Origin: Pseudocercospora fijiensis CIRAD86
Lineage: Eukaryota; Ascomycota; Dothideomycetes; Mycosphaerellales; Mycosphaerellaceae
Assembly: GCF_000340215.1 (NCBI RefSeq)
Contig: NW_006921545.1
Location: 897,522-961,521 of the forward strand
DNA: 64,000 nt
Reading direction: 5' to 3'
The position numbers and the translations under genes were made by a program. The notes beneath the pieces are model-generated. The model had not been told where the DNA came from, did not search any database, and saw nothing but the letters and a program-made list of their open reading frames with translations. Shown here piece after piece: positions 10,640 through 22,500 of the stretch. Within the stretch, counting starts at the first letter, position 1. Each line of letters begins with the position of its first letter.

Positions 10640-13600
10640 CTAAGTAGGCTAAGATTGCTAGGGCAACTAAGTTAGCTAACCTCTACTTTAATAAGAATAA
10701 TAGAAAGGGTACAATTCGCTTTAAGATTATATAGAAGAAGAGCAACCTACTAAAGGAAGGAGAGATAATAGATAATAAGTTTAATACCTTAATAAAGGCA
10801 CTATGTCTACTCCTTAACTCTTAGAGCTACCTATAGAATATTAATATATATAGAAATCCTTATTCTATCTTAGAGGAGTAGGGCGCTAATATTTAGCGCT
10901 TTCAAATTGATCGTAGTATCTTAGAAGTTCTTAATAGAGCATAGTTTAGTATTAACTTGTATAGAGGCAACTACTACCTCCTAACTATTATAGCTACTCT
11001 TAGCTTCGGTACTATCTACTAGGAGGGTAATAATACTTGCGAGAACTGCTAGAAGATTATAACTAATTAGCTATATAAGGGCCTATTTAATAGCTATATT
11101 ACTATATATTTAGGAGAGGGTAAGGACTATACTTTTAAAAGTAGTGCCTATACTAACTATGCCTATAGTAATGATTTGAAGATATACAGCTTTAATAATA
11201 GGTCTAATGCTCTTAAGAGAACCCTATATAAGATAGAGCTAGCTAAGGAGTTAACTAAATATAAGTCTGTTAGAGATCTAACTCTAAACCTCTATTAGAT
11301 ATAGACTTAATACAATTAGGAAGGCAGTTAAGGCTTAGTACTAAACATACAAGTTAGTACTCTTAGTTTAATATACCTATTTAACCTAAATAAGGATTAT
11401 CGTTCTTAGCTGGCCCGTTTAACTATTGCTCTCCGCTTTACTAAGCTTTAGGTAAAGGAGTAGAAGGAATCTTAGGATAAGGAGAATAATTCTAATATAA
11501 CTAGTAATTAAGCTAGGTTAGGAGTTAGAAGTTAATAGGCTATTTAGTAGGATAGAGTTTCTTAAGGCAGCTAGATATAGAATTTCTTTTATTACTATAG
11601 GAGTTTTAGCTTGTTTGATTTAACTAAGCAAGGGCTATAAAGAGCTAATATGCTCTTGCTATAAGCAAAAGTTTTAGAGTTTGGTTTACCTTCTAGGGTT
11701 TAATAACTTTACTATAGGGCTAAAGGGCTAACTGTACTACTACGATGTATTTAATAAATATTGAGAGCCTTATATTAGAAAGAGTAGTAGCAGCTTTCTA
11801 GCTGCTAGCTTTGCTTAAGGATACCTTAGAACTAACTAGCTTAGGCGGAGGAAACTAGTACAAAATATAATATACTTATTAAAAATGTAGCAGCTATTAT
11901 ACTAAACTTCTTTCTTATACTCCTATCTCTTCTTCAGAACAAAATTCGCCTTGCTAACAAGTATATTTTGTAGCTAAAGATGCTCTATAATCTAAAGCAG
12001 TTAATAACTACTATCCTAGCTCTATAATCTAAAGCAGTTAATAACTACTATCCTAAAAAGTAGTATTTTTAGAAAAGAATAAATTTAGTAATTTGATAAT
12101 CTTGCTTTCTATATCTTAGCTTAGTAGCTTGTTTTTAAGAGGCAATTCCCTTTTACCTAGATAAATATTCCTACTAAGTATTAGGTCCTAAAATGCAAAT
12201 TAGTAATATTGCTATTACTACGAACCCTAAGGTTATCCTCTTAGTAACCCTTTAGCTTAGACTTTAGTAGCTTTTTCTTAGATCTAAGTTCTAAGCCTCT
12301 AAAAGTTAGATAATAAACTGTTCTAATTAGTAGTAACGCGTTCTACCTTTGTTATAATTTAGCTAAAGCCTAATTATACTAATAGATTCTCTTAGAGTTT
12401 TTATTACTAGCTAGCTTTAGTAGTAAGAGCAGTATAGCTATTCATTCTATTAGCTAAGAAGCAGCTATATTAGTATAGATTCTTAATTATTACTCCTTCC
12501 CTTTAGGTATAATATCTTAGTATCTAGCTAGCTAGATCTCCCTCTAATACTAGGGAGAAGTTGGTTTAGCACTCTAAGCCGCCCTCTACTACTATAAACT
12601 CTACTTAAGATTATTCTAGCAACAATAGCTAAGGCGATTACCTAATACTAATAGAAGCTACTAAACACACTAAGCGCCTTCTTAGCTAATAAGATAGCAA
12701 GCATTGCTCTAAGTATTGCTACTAGTATTAAGAATTTAGAATTATCATTCTAGCAAGTAGTAGCAAAAGATCTTAACTTTAAACGCTCGGATTTCAAGGA
12801 CAAATATATGTTTGCTCTTACTAAAAGAGCACTAGCATTGTAGGTTTAGAGGTATAGTTAGGCTCTTTAGTATACAGATACTAGAAGATTATATTAGGTC
12901 TATTACAAATACTATTATAAGAAGGTTAGCAACAAGACTAGTATATACATCTATAATAGCGAGAACTAAACAATAAGTGCTATAAAGCATCTACAAAGGA
13001 AGTACTATATTAGACTATCTAGCTACTAAGAACCTTATTAGTTGTTTAAGAAAACAGCTATTAATACACTTAGACTAGTAAGGAAAGAGCCTTATACCTA
13101 GGCAATTGCTAACTTTACAAGTAGCAAGTTCTCTACTATAGTATTCTAAGCTCTCCTACGTAACTAGATTATTATTAATAATATTGCCTATAGATAGCTA
13201 GAATCTCCGTAGTTTTATACTATAGTTTAGTATCTAAATGCATTTACTAAACTATACATTCTATTATATTAAACTATTAGCAGATAGATCTAGAAGATAT
13301 ATAATCAGTTAGCTAGGATTGTAACTAAGGTCCTTAAAACAGCACTTAATAGGATTTATATTAGCTTTAATCTCTAGACCTCTAGCAATAGCCTTACTCT
13401 TACTAGTAATATTATTTACTTTATTAAGAATACTAGTAAGATCTACAACTTTCTACTAGGCTTATCTACTTACTATAGAGCTTATTTAGGAATAAAGATT
13501 GCTAATACTATAGCTAGGATTCTTTCCTTCTAGCAGATCTATAACAAGCTTCGTTAGCTTACTTCTAATAATGCTACTAACAATAATATAGCACTTTAGC

Positions 13601-15100
13601 ATCTTCCTACTAAATTAGACTTTGATCCTATTAGGAGGAGAGTACGCTATATCAGTTATATGTTTAATCTTATTACTAGAAGTCTGCTACTAGGGATTGC
13701 ACCCTTAGAGGAAGTATTATCTAGATAGCTTGCATTAGCTAAAGATAACAAGCTAATATTAGATATCTAGAGGAAGAGGGGATATATTAGCAAGCTTTAG
13801 AACATTATTGTCTATATTAGTAGATGAGTTTAAAGAATAGAGTATTTCTAGAAGCTTTAGCAAGATGCAATACTAGCTAGTTATTAAATAATATTAGTTA
13901 ACTATGCTTTCGTTAAAGATAATAATGCCCGCTAGAATAGTATCTTTACAATAATCTTAAGAGCTATTTAGCTAGAGTCTACTATTAATCAATTTATTAT
14001 TAAGGAAAGAGAGGAGGAAATAGGACAAATATAAAACTAATTAGAAGATTAAGAATTAGTATAAGGCTAGGCTAAGTAGGAAGAAGAAGGAGATGCTATC
14101 AATCCTTCTTAATTAGCTTTTATACTTAGATTAGACTAATCTAGAAGCATATTAGCGGATTCTTTTACGACTAAAGAATGCAACTATTGCCCTCTAGGGC
14201 AGTGCTACTAAGTATAGTAAGATCTAGCAAGTTCTACCTATCTTTAAGAAGATTAAGAATTACCTTTATTCTAAGAAGAAAAAGTTTAGTACTAGCTTCT
14301 CTAATAAAGAAGTTCGCTAGCCTACTTAACTAATAGCTGAATCTATATATCTAATAGTAGGGCCTTAGCTACTATTAATAGCTGCATTTCTTAAACAAGA
14401 AACCCTAATCTAAAACTCAATTACAGCTAAGGAAGGTCTTGTTTTAAGAGTATACTAATAGGCCTAGCTACTAGTAGCAGAGCTTTATTTTAGTCTTAAC
14501 CTAAAAGTAGTATATAGCAAGATAGATTATTATTAGAAAAAGCTTTAGGAAACTCCTATTTATATTGCAGCTCTTATCCTAAATCTAAATAATAGCCTAG
14601 CTTAGTTTAAGAAAGGAGACAGATTTATATCTAAAGAGTAAAAACGCTTTACTAAATACCTCTACAAGCTTTAGTAAGAGGAATATAAGCAGCTACTAAA
14701 TCCCTTTAATATAAGTAGCTCCCCTTAGTATTAAGCTAAAAGACTAAGATATAGTAGGGAGGAAAATAATATAGATGTTCTATATAGTAGTAATAATAAG
14801 AGCAACAATACTGTTAATTAGCTAGAGCATTATATAAGATATAGAGCTAAGAAATGTCCTAATCTTCTTAAATAGTAGTAGACAACGAGAGCAAGATAGC
14901 CTTAGCTAATAGTTATAGGTCTAAATACTCTTAGTATCCCTCTAATGTCTAATAAGCTAGAGAGAACATTTAGTAATATAGGACTAATAGTATCTCTTAG
15001 AAGGAACAGGTTATAGGAAGGCAGCATTAATGCCCTATTATCTTTAAAGAGCTATATTAGGAAAGATATTATTAAGATTAATTAATCCATTATTTAGAAT
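10640..15100 (+). pseudogene. hAT transposase (dimerisation-domain type), degraded
   Basis: Reading through stops as Gln/Trp, the frame carries a charged N-terminal part with RFQIDRSILEVLNRAQFSIN near 10,890 (no BED finger is clearly visible). A central hAT core runs from about 13,240 to 14,030, with LPTKLDFDPIRRRVRYI (about 13,603) and NSIFTIILRAI (about 13,936), corresponding to the RCxxHxxNL and RWNSxxxML motifs of hAT transposases. The C-terminal dimerisation domain is at about 14,920-15,060, with LNTLSIPLMSNKLERTFSN and SLRRNRLQEGSINALLSLKS; the family pattern is LSIPxMSxxxERxFS followed by GRxRLxxxxxxALxxLK. Stops and at least two frame changes make it a pseudogene. It is less mutated than neighbouring genes. 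Confidence 0.8.
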
Positions 15101-15339
15101 ACAACCCTACTTAAGTAGGAAACTAACAGACCTGCTCTAAATAATTAGCATAAGCATCTTAATCTTAAAGCTACTTAGCAAGCTACTATTAAGAGGAATA
15201 AAGAATTTAAGAGACTTAGACTAGAGGTATAAAAGAAACAAGGAAATACTAAGAGATATACCTCTCTTCTACCTAGCTTTAATAACTTTCTATTTAACTA
15301 TAATTAGGATTAGCTATAGATAGCGACTTATATAATTAC

Positions 15340-15500
15340 AATCAATCTAGGATTGCAATCTAGATTACTAGAAGGGTTAGATTAAATTAGATTACATTAC
15401 TTTAGAGAGGGTTAGATTAGATTAGATTGAATTACTAAATTAGCAGAGATTAGCTAGATTAGATTAGATTGAATTGCTAAGCCAATCCGGATTGCAATCC
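15340..15500. repeat. hAT right subterminal repeats
   Basis: Several GATTAGATTAGATTGAATT units and GATTGCAATC palindromic pieces lie just inside the right inverted repeat, mirroring 9,800-9,960. Confidence 0.6.
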
Positions 15501-15502
15501 CG

Positions 15503-15523
15503 GATTAATTGTAAACTATACTG
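15503..15523 (-). repeat. hAT right terminal inverted repeat
   Basis: The reverse complement starts CAGTATAGTTTACAATTAAT and matches the left end apart from C/T differences. It is followed directly by the right target-site copy CCTCGGCG. Confidence 0.75.
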
Positions 15524-16330
15524 CCTCGGCGACCTACGAAACGTAAAGAAAGATACGGAAGGTATAACGGTTAAAATTGTAGCTATTAAAGTAGATATAA
15601 TATTAATAGTCGTAAAGCGTTAAAAGGATAAGTAGTTAAGCATCCTATACGAGCTTTTATATACCCTTAGCGGTAGATACTTAACGCTTAACAATACGTA
15701 GTCCGTTATAGGCTATTTATTATAGGCGGTCCGAGAAGTACTAGTAGGTATAGCCTTTACTAGTAGCCTATTTGCCTTTATCGCCGCCTTTTAAGATAGG
15801 AGGTAGCTGCTATACCGTCTCTATAGCAACTTTAAAGACGGATCTATACTAGTAGAAATTAGGTATTTAACTATCTATAGATATACGGCTATTAGACCTA
15901 TTTACGCTATCTATAATCTATATATAGACGCTTTAAATTAAGGCCTCAGCGACTTTTAGTACTAGGGCAACGAAAATTATCTATATATAGTCGGTAGTAT
16001 TGTCTTTGCCTAGCGCCGCGCCGATAATAACTATATTAATATCGCTAAAGTCTAAGCTATATTAGAAGCAATTAAGCGATAGGGTAACGACTAGAAGAAT
16101 AGCCGCCTATCTATGTATATAGACACTATAATAGTAGTTACTAGGTTGCAATCCGAACGCCTAAGAGCGGAAGCTAGCTAACTATTGCGTAAAGCTCTAC
16201 TCTTAATAACTTAATTTAAAGTCTATCTCGAGGTAACCTAGATTAGCTTAGAGGAGAATTTAGTAGCTAACGCGCTATTGCGCTTAGTAACCTGTTATAC
16301 TATACTAGTAAGTTATAGCAGTTAGTTAGG
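15524..16330 (+). pseudogene. YR-retroelement RT end and RNase H (E1, after hAT)
   Basis: The RT continues exactly where it stopped at 9,778: KKD-EGITVK..., then the thumb, with YTLSGRYLTLN followed by a SVIGYLL stretch (about 15,655-15,710) like the LTLRxLqsLiGxL pattern of DIRS RTs. RNase H follows: LYIDALNQGLSDF (about 15,921) for the first strand with its acidic residue, SIVFA (about 15,998), NIAKV-AILEAIKR (about 16,035), LSMYIDTIIVVT for the LxVHTDNxAV motif (about 16,110), and NLVANALLRL (about 16,265), corresponding to ENxLADALSRL. This order is that of DIRS/Ngaro pol proteins. Stops fit former Gln/Trp. Confidence 0.7.
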
Positions 16331-16439
16331 AATTTGCCTACTATTGTCTAATAGCTCGACTTACCTATATTTTATAGCGAGGACTAAAGCTTGCGGTTTA
16401 AATACTACGGGAACTTACCTACTATTATCTAATAACTAG

Positions 16440-17420
16440 ACTTGCCTATATTATATATTGTAGACTAGAGCTAACTATCCGTAAAACCTATAAGGCGGCT
16501 ATCTAATAATACTTAGCGCTCTACGCTCGCTACGGCGAGTCGCTATAGCTAGTCTCCTACCGTTTAGCTACGTCCCCTATTAAATATAAGACTCTCGGCC
16601 TAAGCGCTATAATAAGGGAGACCTTAGCGACGTACGTCTACGCTATACGATTATACTAAGTTAACTACTACCTATTAATAAAAGTCTTTAGTAGGCCTAC
16701 GGTTAAGCGCTATATTTAAGGCGTAGCTAATATTAACCCTATAAGCCGTATAGACCGCTAGCCTATAGTACTACGTATAGTTAATACTATACTATAAAAA
16801 CTACTAGTTGCGAAAGATTAACCTAACTTTAACGCCGCTATTATACTAGTATTAGGAGGGCTCTTTCGGCTAGGTAAATTAACTTACAAAGCTAAGAATA
16901 TTACCGATAGTCTAGTATAGTTAATAGAGTATATTATACAAGCTAACGTAATTTTTAGCGACGAGCGGTACTACCTTATCGTAAGACTAAAGAGATTCAA
17001 AACTAATATAGAAGCGGCAATAGGCTTACTAATTTACCTATTCTATTATATAAAAAGCTTATTTACCTATTAGCCGAGATACCCGGTAGTGCTACTATTC
17101 GCACTTATATCTATAGTAGATAGCCCTATAGGCTTTTCGAAAGCAAAGGTTAAGAACGAATTTAAGCTTAAAGCTTAGATTGTCTATAAATAGGGTAATA
17201 GGATATTTACTTCGGTAAGGTAGAGCTTAGTATATAGGAGGCAGTAGTTATAATAAGGAGGAGATTATATTACTTAGTAGATAGAAGTTATCCGCCTATA
17301 AGAGGTACGTTAAGTTAATAGTAGAGACTATACCCTAATTGTCTTAGAAGGCATAGGCTACTTAGGGATAAGTAGGCGAGTTAGGGCGACTAAGCCTATC
17401 TTCGCTAAATAGCGCTAGTA
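16440..17420 (+). pseudogene. YR-retroelement tyrosine recombinase (E1)
   Basis: The N-terminal SAM-like region has YARYGESL (about 16,535) and a run of helices up to YYLLIKVFSRPTVKRYI-GVANINPISRID (about 16,670-16,755), matching the FxxPxVxRxIxGxKRxxP pattern of fungal DIRS/Crypton-type recombinases. The catalytic part has AAIILVLGGLFRLGKLTY (about 16,840), the motif normally reading FxxFLRxGEFTY and carrying the first catalytic Arg. RYYLIVRLKRFKTNIE follows (about 16,968), then YYIKSLFTY-PRYPVVLLFAL. The C-terminal HxxR and Tyr region is blurred (about 17,215-17,340). It would have joined the circular cDNA to the target by recombination. It is interrupted by several stops. Confidence 0.65.
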
Positions 17421-17545
17421 AAAGTACTTTATCCGATAACGATAAGGCTAGAAGGTATTAGTAGCCCGGGTTTTAGCGTATATACTAGGTATTAGGCTAC
17501 TAGTTTAGGCCCCAACCTAAAATACTAGTATATAGTAGGTAGCCT

Positions 17546-17600
17546 AAAGCCTAGTATTTACTCTTATTACCTTTACGTACAATCGCAGACTATATAGATA
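17546..17600 (+). repeat. E1 terminal direct repeat, first copy (B1-like)
   Basis: AAAGCCTAGTATTTACT... ending ATCGCAGACTATATA recurs 210 bp downstream (17,756) as AAAGCATAGTATTTACT... ATCGCGGACTATATA. Its position just behind the recombinase gene fits the B1 repeat of a YR retroelement; that assignment is inferred. Confidence 0.55.
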
Positions 17601-17755
17601 TAGGGGTGTATATACGGATAGCGATAGTCGTCAAACACTCCTTCCTATACCTATATACTCGCTACTACTACCGCTACTCCCGCCCGCCCTCTCTAAGTCC
17701 TTTATATATAATTTTATAGCGTAGAACTATAGCGATAAGGCCCTTTAAGGAGTCT

Positions 17756-17812
17756 AAAGCATAGTATTTACTATTGCTTTGTTTCCTTATAATCGCGGAC
17801 TATATATACTAC
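17756..17812 (+). repeat. E1 terminal direct repeat, second copy (B2-like)
   Basis: This is the partner of 17,546-17,600. It marks the probable right end of E1, as copia sequence in the opposite orientation starts within about 20 bp. Confidence 0.5.
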
Positions 17813-17829
17813 TATATCTCTAGTATCTA

Positions 17830-19560
17830 TTTCGGAGACTATATCTTTAAAACTAGTTATTTTATACGACGAACCTATTAAGATTATATCCCTTTTAGGC
17901 GTAAAAGGAAAGTTACTAAGAGTTCCGATTTTAGAAGTATCTTTAGTTTATAGTCTTATATCGCCTATACTACGAGCGATTCTAGAGCCGGTATTACTAT
18001 AATCTATAGTAGTAAGTTTATTTGTATAAGTCGTAACATTTATTACTAGTAATATATCTCGAAGAGCCGCTATCTAGGATAAAAGCGGTATAAATACTAG
18101 ATTATTCTAAAGAAGAATAGGCCTGTTTACTAGTAGAACTTCTATATATATTATTTATAGATATACTATCTATAGACGAGTAAACTAGTCTACTAGTAGT
18201 CCCTTCTTTATTGGGACTATACTATTTTGGGCCTTTAGAGGGGTCTTTATAGTAGCAGATGTCTTCTAGGTATCTGTTCTATTTGTAACTTTTTAGATAC
18301 GCTCCTAGGTCCCTTCTTTAATAGACGCTTAAGCGGCTTTTAAGATTATCTAAAAGAATCTACTACTTCTTCTTTTTCTTTAGTACTATATCGTCTCGAT
18401 TTATATAGTAAATAAGATAATAGATCTTCTAATTTAAAGCTATCCTCGTATTTTCGTAATACTTAAGTTAAATTAGTTGCGAAAGACTCGTATTTGTTGC
18501 CTAAATTATTAAAAGTCTAAGCTATAATAACTTATTTAGGAAGCCTTAGTTTATTAGTCTCTTATTCTTTTATTAAGCGGCGAATAGCAAAGGCATTATA
18601 TAACGCTCTTAGCGGATCCTAAAGTAGTTTAGTATAAGGATTTTAATAAGCCGTATTAATTATTCTAAATTTACAATAAAGAACTATCCTCTATAGATAG
18701 TCTAAGAATCGCTAAAGCTTTAGATTAAATTTCCTAGTCTATCCGTTATCGATTATAGCTTTAAGATAGCCCCTCTCTACTAGATAAGGTACGATCTCTA
18801 AAGACTAGAATATACGGGGTTTTTGTCCTTTAAGGCGGCTTAATATAAAAGACTTACCGCTAAAAGATATATCTATAAAGCTAGATATATCTTAGCGTAT
18901 TTTATCGGTTTGTTTTAGTCTTTAGAAGGAAGTCTATCTTTTTTTAAGTTCTTAATATAGTATATCTTTTCCGAAAGACAATATATAGATAGGTCGATAG
19001 GATTATATATTATCGAGACTATCCGAGATAACGATCGATTTCTATTAGTAATTATCGAGGGTATAGATACCTATCTATAAATATCTATAGGTACCTAGTA
19101 TCTTATTCTACGAGATGTTTCCGAGTTACGTATAAGCCCGGCGTAGAATCTATTCTAGGGCGTAGTATATAGTCGAGGGGAAGTCGTAGGGAGTATCGAA
19201 AGTTATAGTAGTAATAATCGTGGAGATAATAGTTAAGTTACTTATCTAGCTAAGTAGCGATATAAGTCGCCCTATAATCGAAGCTACTAGAATCCTAGAG
19301 GTTTCTTAAAACGCGTAATAGGTTACGCGTACTACTATATACCTCTAGTATCTATCTTATAGTTAGATCTCTAGAACTACTTATTCTAGGAGCGATCGAA
19401 CCTATAGGAGTTCTATCTCGAAGTACGAATTTAGTATCGATTCCTAGCCCTTTCTATTAATAAGGAATTACTTACGGCTTCTTAATCGGTAGGTTTAATA
19501 TTAACTAATAGATTCTTTAAGATTCTAGAGGTTAGTTAGACTCTCTTCGCTACTTCCCCG
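17830..19560 (-). mobile_element. Truncated Ty1/copia element, copy B
   Basis: Reading leftward from about 19,560, there is a 5' LTR/leader homologous to copies A, C and D (SNP-level matches at 19,300-18,950), then gag, a linker and a protease. The element is cut off at about 17,830, where the YR retroelement E1 ends, so everything after the protease start is missing. The right boundary abuts a second YR retroelement RT. It is heavily RIP-mutated. Confidence 0.65.
17930..18900 (-). pseudogene. Copia gag and protease start, copy B
   Basis: On the minus strand the gag helices (near 18,800-18,500) lead to a basic segment KGPRSVSKK (about 18,310) and a YKDP-SKGPK linker (about 18,245), where a CCHC knuckle is expected. 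Then AFILDSGSSRYITSN lies at about 18,085-18,040. DSGSS is the copia aspartic-protease active site, normally followed by a His-Ile/Met pair; here His reads Tyr. Stops at Gln/Trp positions disrupt the frame. The protein would have processed Gag-Pol in virus-like particles of the element. Confidence 0.65.
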
Positions 19561-19699
19561 AGCCCTAGCGATCCGCCTAGGTCCTACCAATATAGTAGAT
19601 TATAGAGTTAGCTATACCTAATAAAATTACGTATAAGGTAAAATCTATTTCCGGATCCTTATAGCTACTACCGACCGGGTAACTGCCTCTATAGTACTA

Positions 19700-20580
19700 C
19701 TACTAGCTATAAAGCTAAAGGTTATTAATGAATTAGTAGTATAGTAAGATTTAAGGCATTATTAGTTGCTATCTACTTAGGTCTAGGTAGGTTACGCGTC
19801 TTACTAATATTCTAAGTCTTTTATTAAGTCTAGCGGTAGTTATTTAGGTATAGACGATCTACCGTAGAATAAAGCGATAGGTAGCTAGATTTTAGTATTA
19901 AATACTTAAACTACTAGAATAACTCTTATAGCCTATATTAGGTAACTAGCGAGCGTCCTAGCTAGGTCTAGGGTAGTTAGAGTAACCTCTACGAGGTCTT
20001 TAAGTATTAGGAGGATATAGCTATACTTTCTAGCGGATAAGGCTACTCTTATAGCTAATATATTAATCTTAACTCCTAGAACCTAAGTAGTAGTATCCTC
20101 GACGTCTTTCTTATCGTTTCTAGGAATACTAGGGTCTTTAATTCGGTATATCTAGGCTTCTTTTACGGCTATAATAGCTTCCGCGCTACTACTAGTAATT
20201 ATAGGTAGAAAGTTGTCGAGATAGTACTAGACGGCGATTCTACTACTCTCTATTAGGGAGGCTAATCGGTTATCGATTAGATATTATAGGCCTTCGGTAA
20301 AAAAGGTTAAAAATCTATAGTACCGTACGTAGACTAAATAGTAGGCAATTCTTAGTATAGAACAAGCCTAACTATCTAAAGGCTAGTAGGGGGTAGTAGT
20401 AGAGAGCGACGGAGAAGCTACGAACCTTACTAACTACTTCCTCGAATAGCGTCTATCTAGGCGCTCTATAGGCCTTAATAGTAGAGTCGCTAGTAGATAA
20501 GCCTTTAGGATAGGATAGGTCGTATATTTAGCGGAAGCCGCCGTAATATTTATATACTAAGCCTTAAAGTAAGACGACAA
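19700..20580 (-). pseudogene. Second YR-type (DIRS/Ngaro-like) reverse transcriptase, element K
   Basis: Read leftward, GGFR-stop-IYDLSYPKGLSTSDSTI (about 20,550-20,490) corresponds to GGFRxIHxLSxPxGxSxNDxI. A following stretch with frame changes leads to YYLDNFLPIIT (about 20,225-20,195) for the YLDDF catalytic motif. Then come PRNDKKDVEDTT, VLGVKINILA (about 20,080) and a thumb-like region to about 19,750. The run PRN-KKD-EGTT followed by a strand is shared with E1/E2 (PRNEKKDIEGITVK), so this belongs to the same RT clade but is a distinct, more divergent element. RNase H and recombinase are missing because a copia element adjoins at about 19,560. Confidence 0.65.
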
Positions 20581-22500
20581 GGAAGCCGCTATCGTAAGCC
20601 TATACCTTTATAATTCTTTAATTATTTAGTTCTTCTACTAGTTAAGAAGTAGTCTTAGTAGGATCTAATTTAGTAGACGTATAGTTATATCTTAAGTACT
20701 TTGCTTTGTAATAGATTGATAGGTTATTATAATAATACCTAATTTCTACGCTATAGAGAATAATATAGTATAAGACTTCTAGTAGGTTAGCTACGTATAC
20801 CTAAAGTAGTAATTTCTAGATACCTAGTTTAAGCGGGGTCTAGCTAGGAGGTATAAGCGTTATTACCGCGTAGAAGTTATAACTAAGGGATGTATTTAGT
20901 CGAGCGCCGCTATATATAGGTTAATAGTAGAAAGGCAATTACTCCTATAGGATTGTCTATTTAGAATCTATAGGTATCTTGTCCTATATACTTAGTAGTA
21001 GCGGCGCCGGTAAACAGTATTCCCCTAGTAGATATTCTTTATCTACCTTACTATCCCTATAGAACTTACCTAGTAGGTTATAAGGTTATCGTTCTAGTAG
21101 GCACTTACTATATTTATACTCGTAGTAGTATCTATTAGTAGGCCCTTCTTCTCTCTCTATACCGTTATATCTATACTATTCCGCGTAGCTATTATTCTAG
21201 TATAGGTAGGATATACTAAAGCACTCTTTATAGAAGCGATCCTCCTACTTCTTAGATAGAGTATCGGGCGTTTAATTAGGTCTGTTTCTCGCGCCTACTA
21301 TCGAGGGAGGGATTTAGAGTCGCTAGTAATTACCTTTCTCTCTAGGAGAGATAATACGGCCTCTAGCAACCCTATCTATAATCTTCTAGGAGTTAGGGTT
21401 AAGATATCCTTTTAGCTATACGTTCTTTTATATATCTTAACGTACTACGGACTATTCGTAACTATAGTTAAAATCTAGTATTATCTAGACGAATTAGCTA
21501 AGCATCCTAAATAAGACTAAGACGAATACCGCTTACTAGTTATAGTAGTATATTAAGAAGAGGCAGAACCTAAACAATTCGGAATGTCTAGCCTAGATAC
21601 CTACTAATAGTAGGGAAGCTTCTAGTATACTAAGCCTTACTTTAATATCCTTACCTATAGTAGTATTTGTACTACTTAACCGTTCTAATTCCCGGAGTGT
21701 CCGCTAAACGCTCGCGTTCTAGTAGTAGTTTAGCGACATGCTCGCTATCGAATATAGGAATATAGATAGTATTAATATACGAGTAGTCGATTATAGCGTC
21801 GATAGAGTCTTTAATAGGGCGTCTTACCTCCTCCTAAATATTACTAGACAATTTAGTAGAGCGAAGATACTAACCTTATAAAAGTTACTGCTATAGCGGT
21901 TATTCGTACGGCTACTAAGGTAGGTATTAGTATAGTAGGTCTCTTTCTTTTATTATAACTTCTCTCCTTACGCGCTAGTTTACGGCTTTCCTCTTAGATG
22001 CCTTACTACTAGGGTATTTTAGAAGCCCTTCTATATCGAGTTTATCTTTATTCTAACTATCCTAGTAACTAAAAGTCTACTAGGAAGAGGATTGCGAGTC
22101 TAGCGGCTATATAGGCTAAGCCGTTTAAGCTATTAGCTACTACTACTATATTTAAATTTTTATTAAAGCTACTATATCTAGATTGCGGTATAAAGGGAGC
22201 CGCCTATTACTAGATACCCTATCCGCTATTTTAGCCTCTAATATTTATTTAAATAGTTAGTAGGCTACGACTATTAAACTATACTATTTCTTTCTTAGTT
22301 TCTAACTTTTCTATAGATTGCCTTAATAATCGAATAGGTATATTGTCTCTAATAAATTTATTAAGGATTGCGCCGCTATCGCTCATATAGGCGGCCTATT
22401 ACGCGGTACTAACCTTACTATATCTTCTTTGTCGCAAATTCTAACTACCGCGACTCCCTATCTAAGATAGCCTATTATCTTACTATCTATTAAGATAGAC
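20581..22500 (-). pseudogene. Upstream part of element K (possible ORF1/gag), degraded
   Basis: Sequence upstream of the RT on the same strand carries partial frames such as RYNGIEREEGPTNRYYYEYK (about 21,170-21,110) and SEHVAKLLLERERL (about 21,745). Their Glu/Arg-rich character and location suggest a structural ORF1 of the same YR retroelement. I do not recognise a domain and the frame cannot be kept for more than about 100 codons. Confidence 0.3.

Larger units (their letters stand above)
9779..15523 (+). mobile_element. hAT DNA transposon nested in E1
   Basis: This is a 5,745-bp element with both ends and its target duplication still readable. The left end TAGTATAGTCTATAATCAAT and the reverse complement of the right end CAGTATAGTTTACAATTAAT are inverted repeats that differ only at C/T positions. 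Subterminal arrays of GATTGAATTG-like and AGATTAGATT motifs occur at 9,800-9,960 and 15,340-15,500, as is common in hAT elements. The single long transposase relic reads on the plus strand. CpA and TpG are clearly more frequent than in the flanking element, so it has had fewer rounds of RIP and is probably the younger insertion. It still carries many TAG/TAA stops and is inactive. Confidence 0.85.
7765..17815 (+). mobile_element. Tyrosine-recombinase retroelement E1 (DIRS/Ngaro-like), split by hAT
   Basis: The element is defined by a pol of the YR-retroelement type: RT, then RNase H, then a tyrosine recombinase in place of a DDE integrase. A second copy, E2, lies inverted at about 34,770-27,880. 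Pol starts well after the left end; a poorly conserved 1.2-kb 5' part may hold a gag with a basic His-rich end (about 8,590-8,770). The RT is broken at 9,778 by a 5.7-kb hAT element and resumes at 15,524 without loss. After the recombinase there are two direct repeats about 210 bp apart (17,546 and 17,756), which fit the B1/B2 parts of split direct repeats. The matching A1 repeat at the left end was not found. Confidence 0.65.

Noticed and set aside
9779..15523. hAT element as a possibly active transposon
   Set aside because: Although less mutated, its transposase frame contains many stops and frame changes.
19700..20580. Ty3/gypsy identity for the RT of element K
   Set aside because: The GGFRxIxxLSxPKG and PRNxKKDxE motifs match the YR-retroelement RTs here, not the VDYRxLN or FGLxNA motifs of gypsy.
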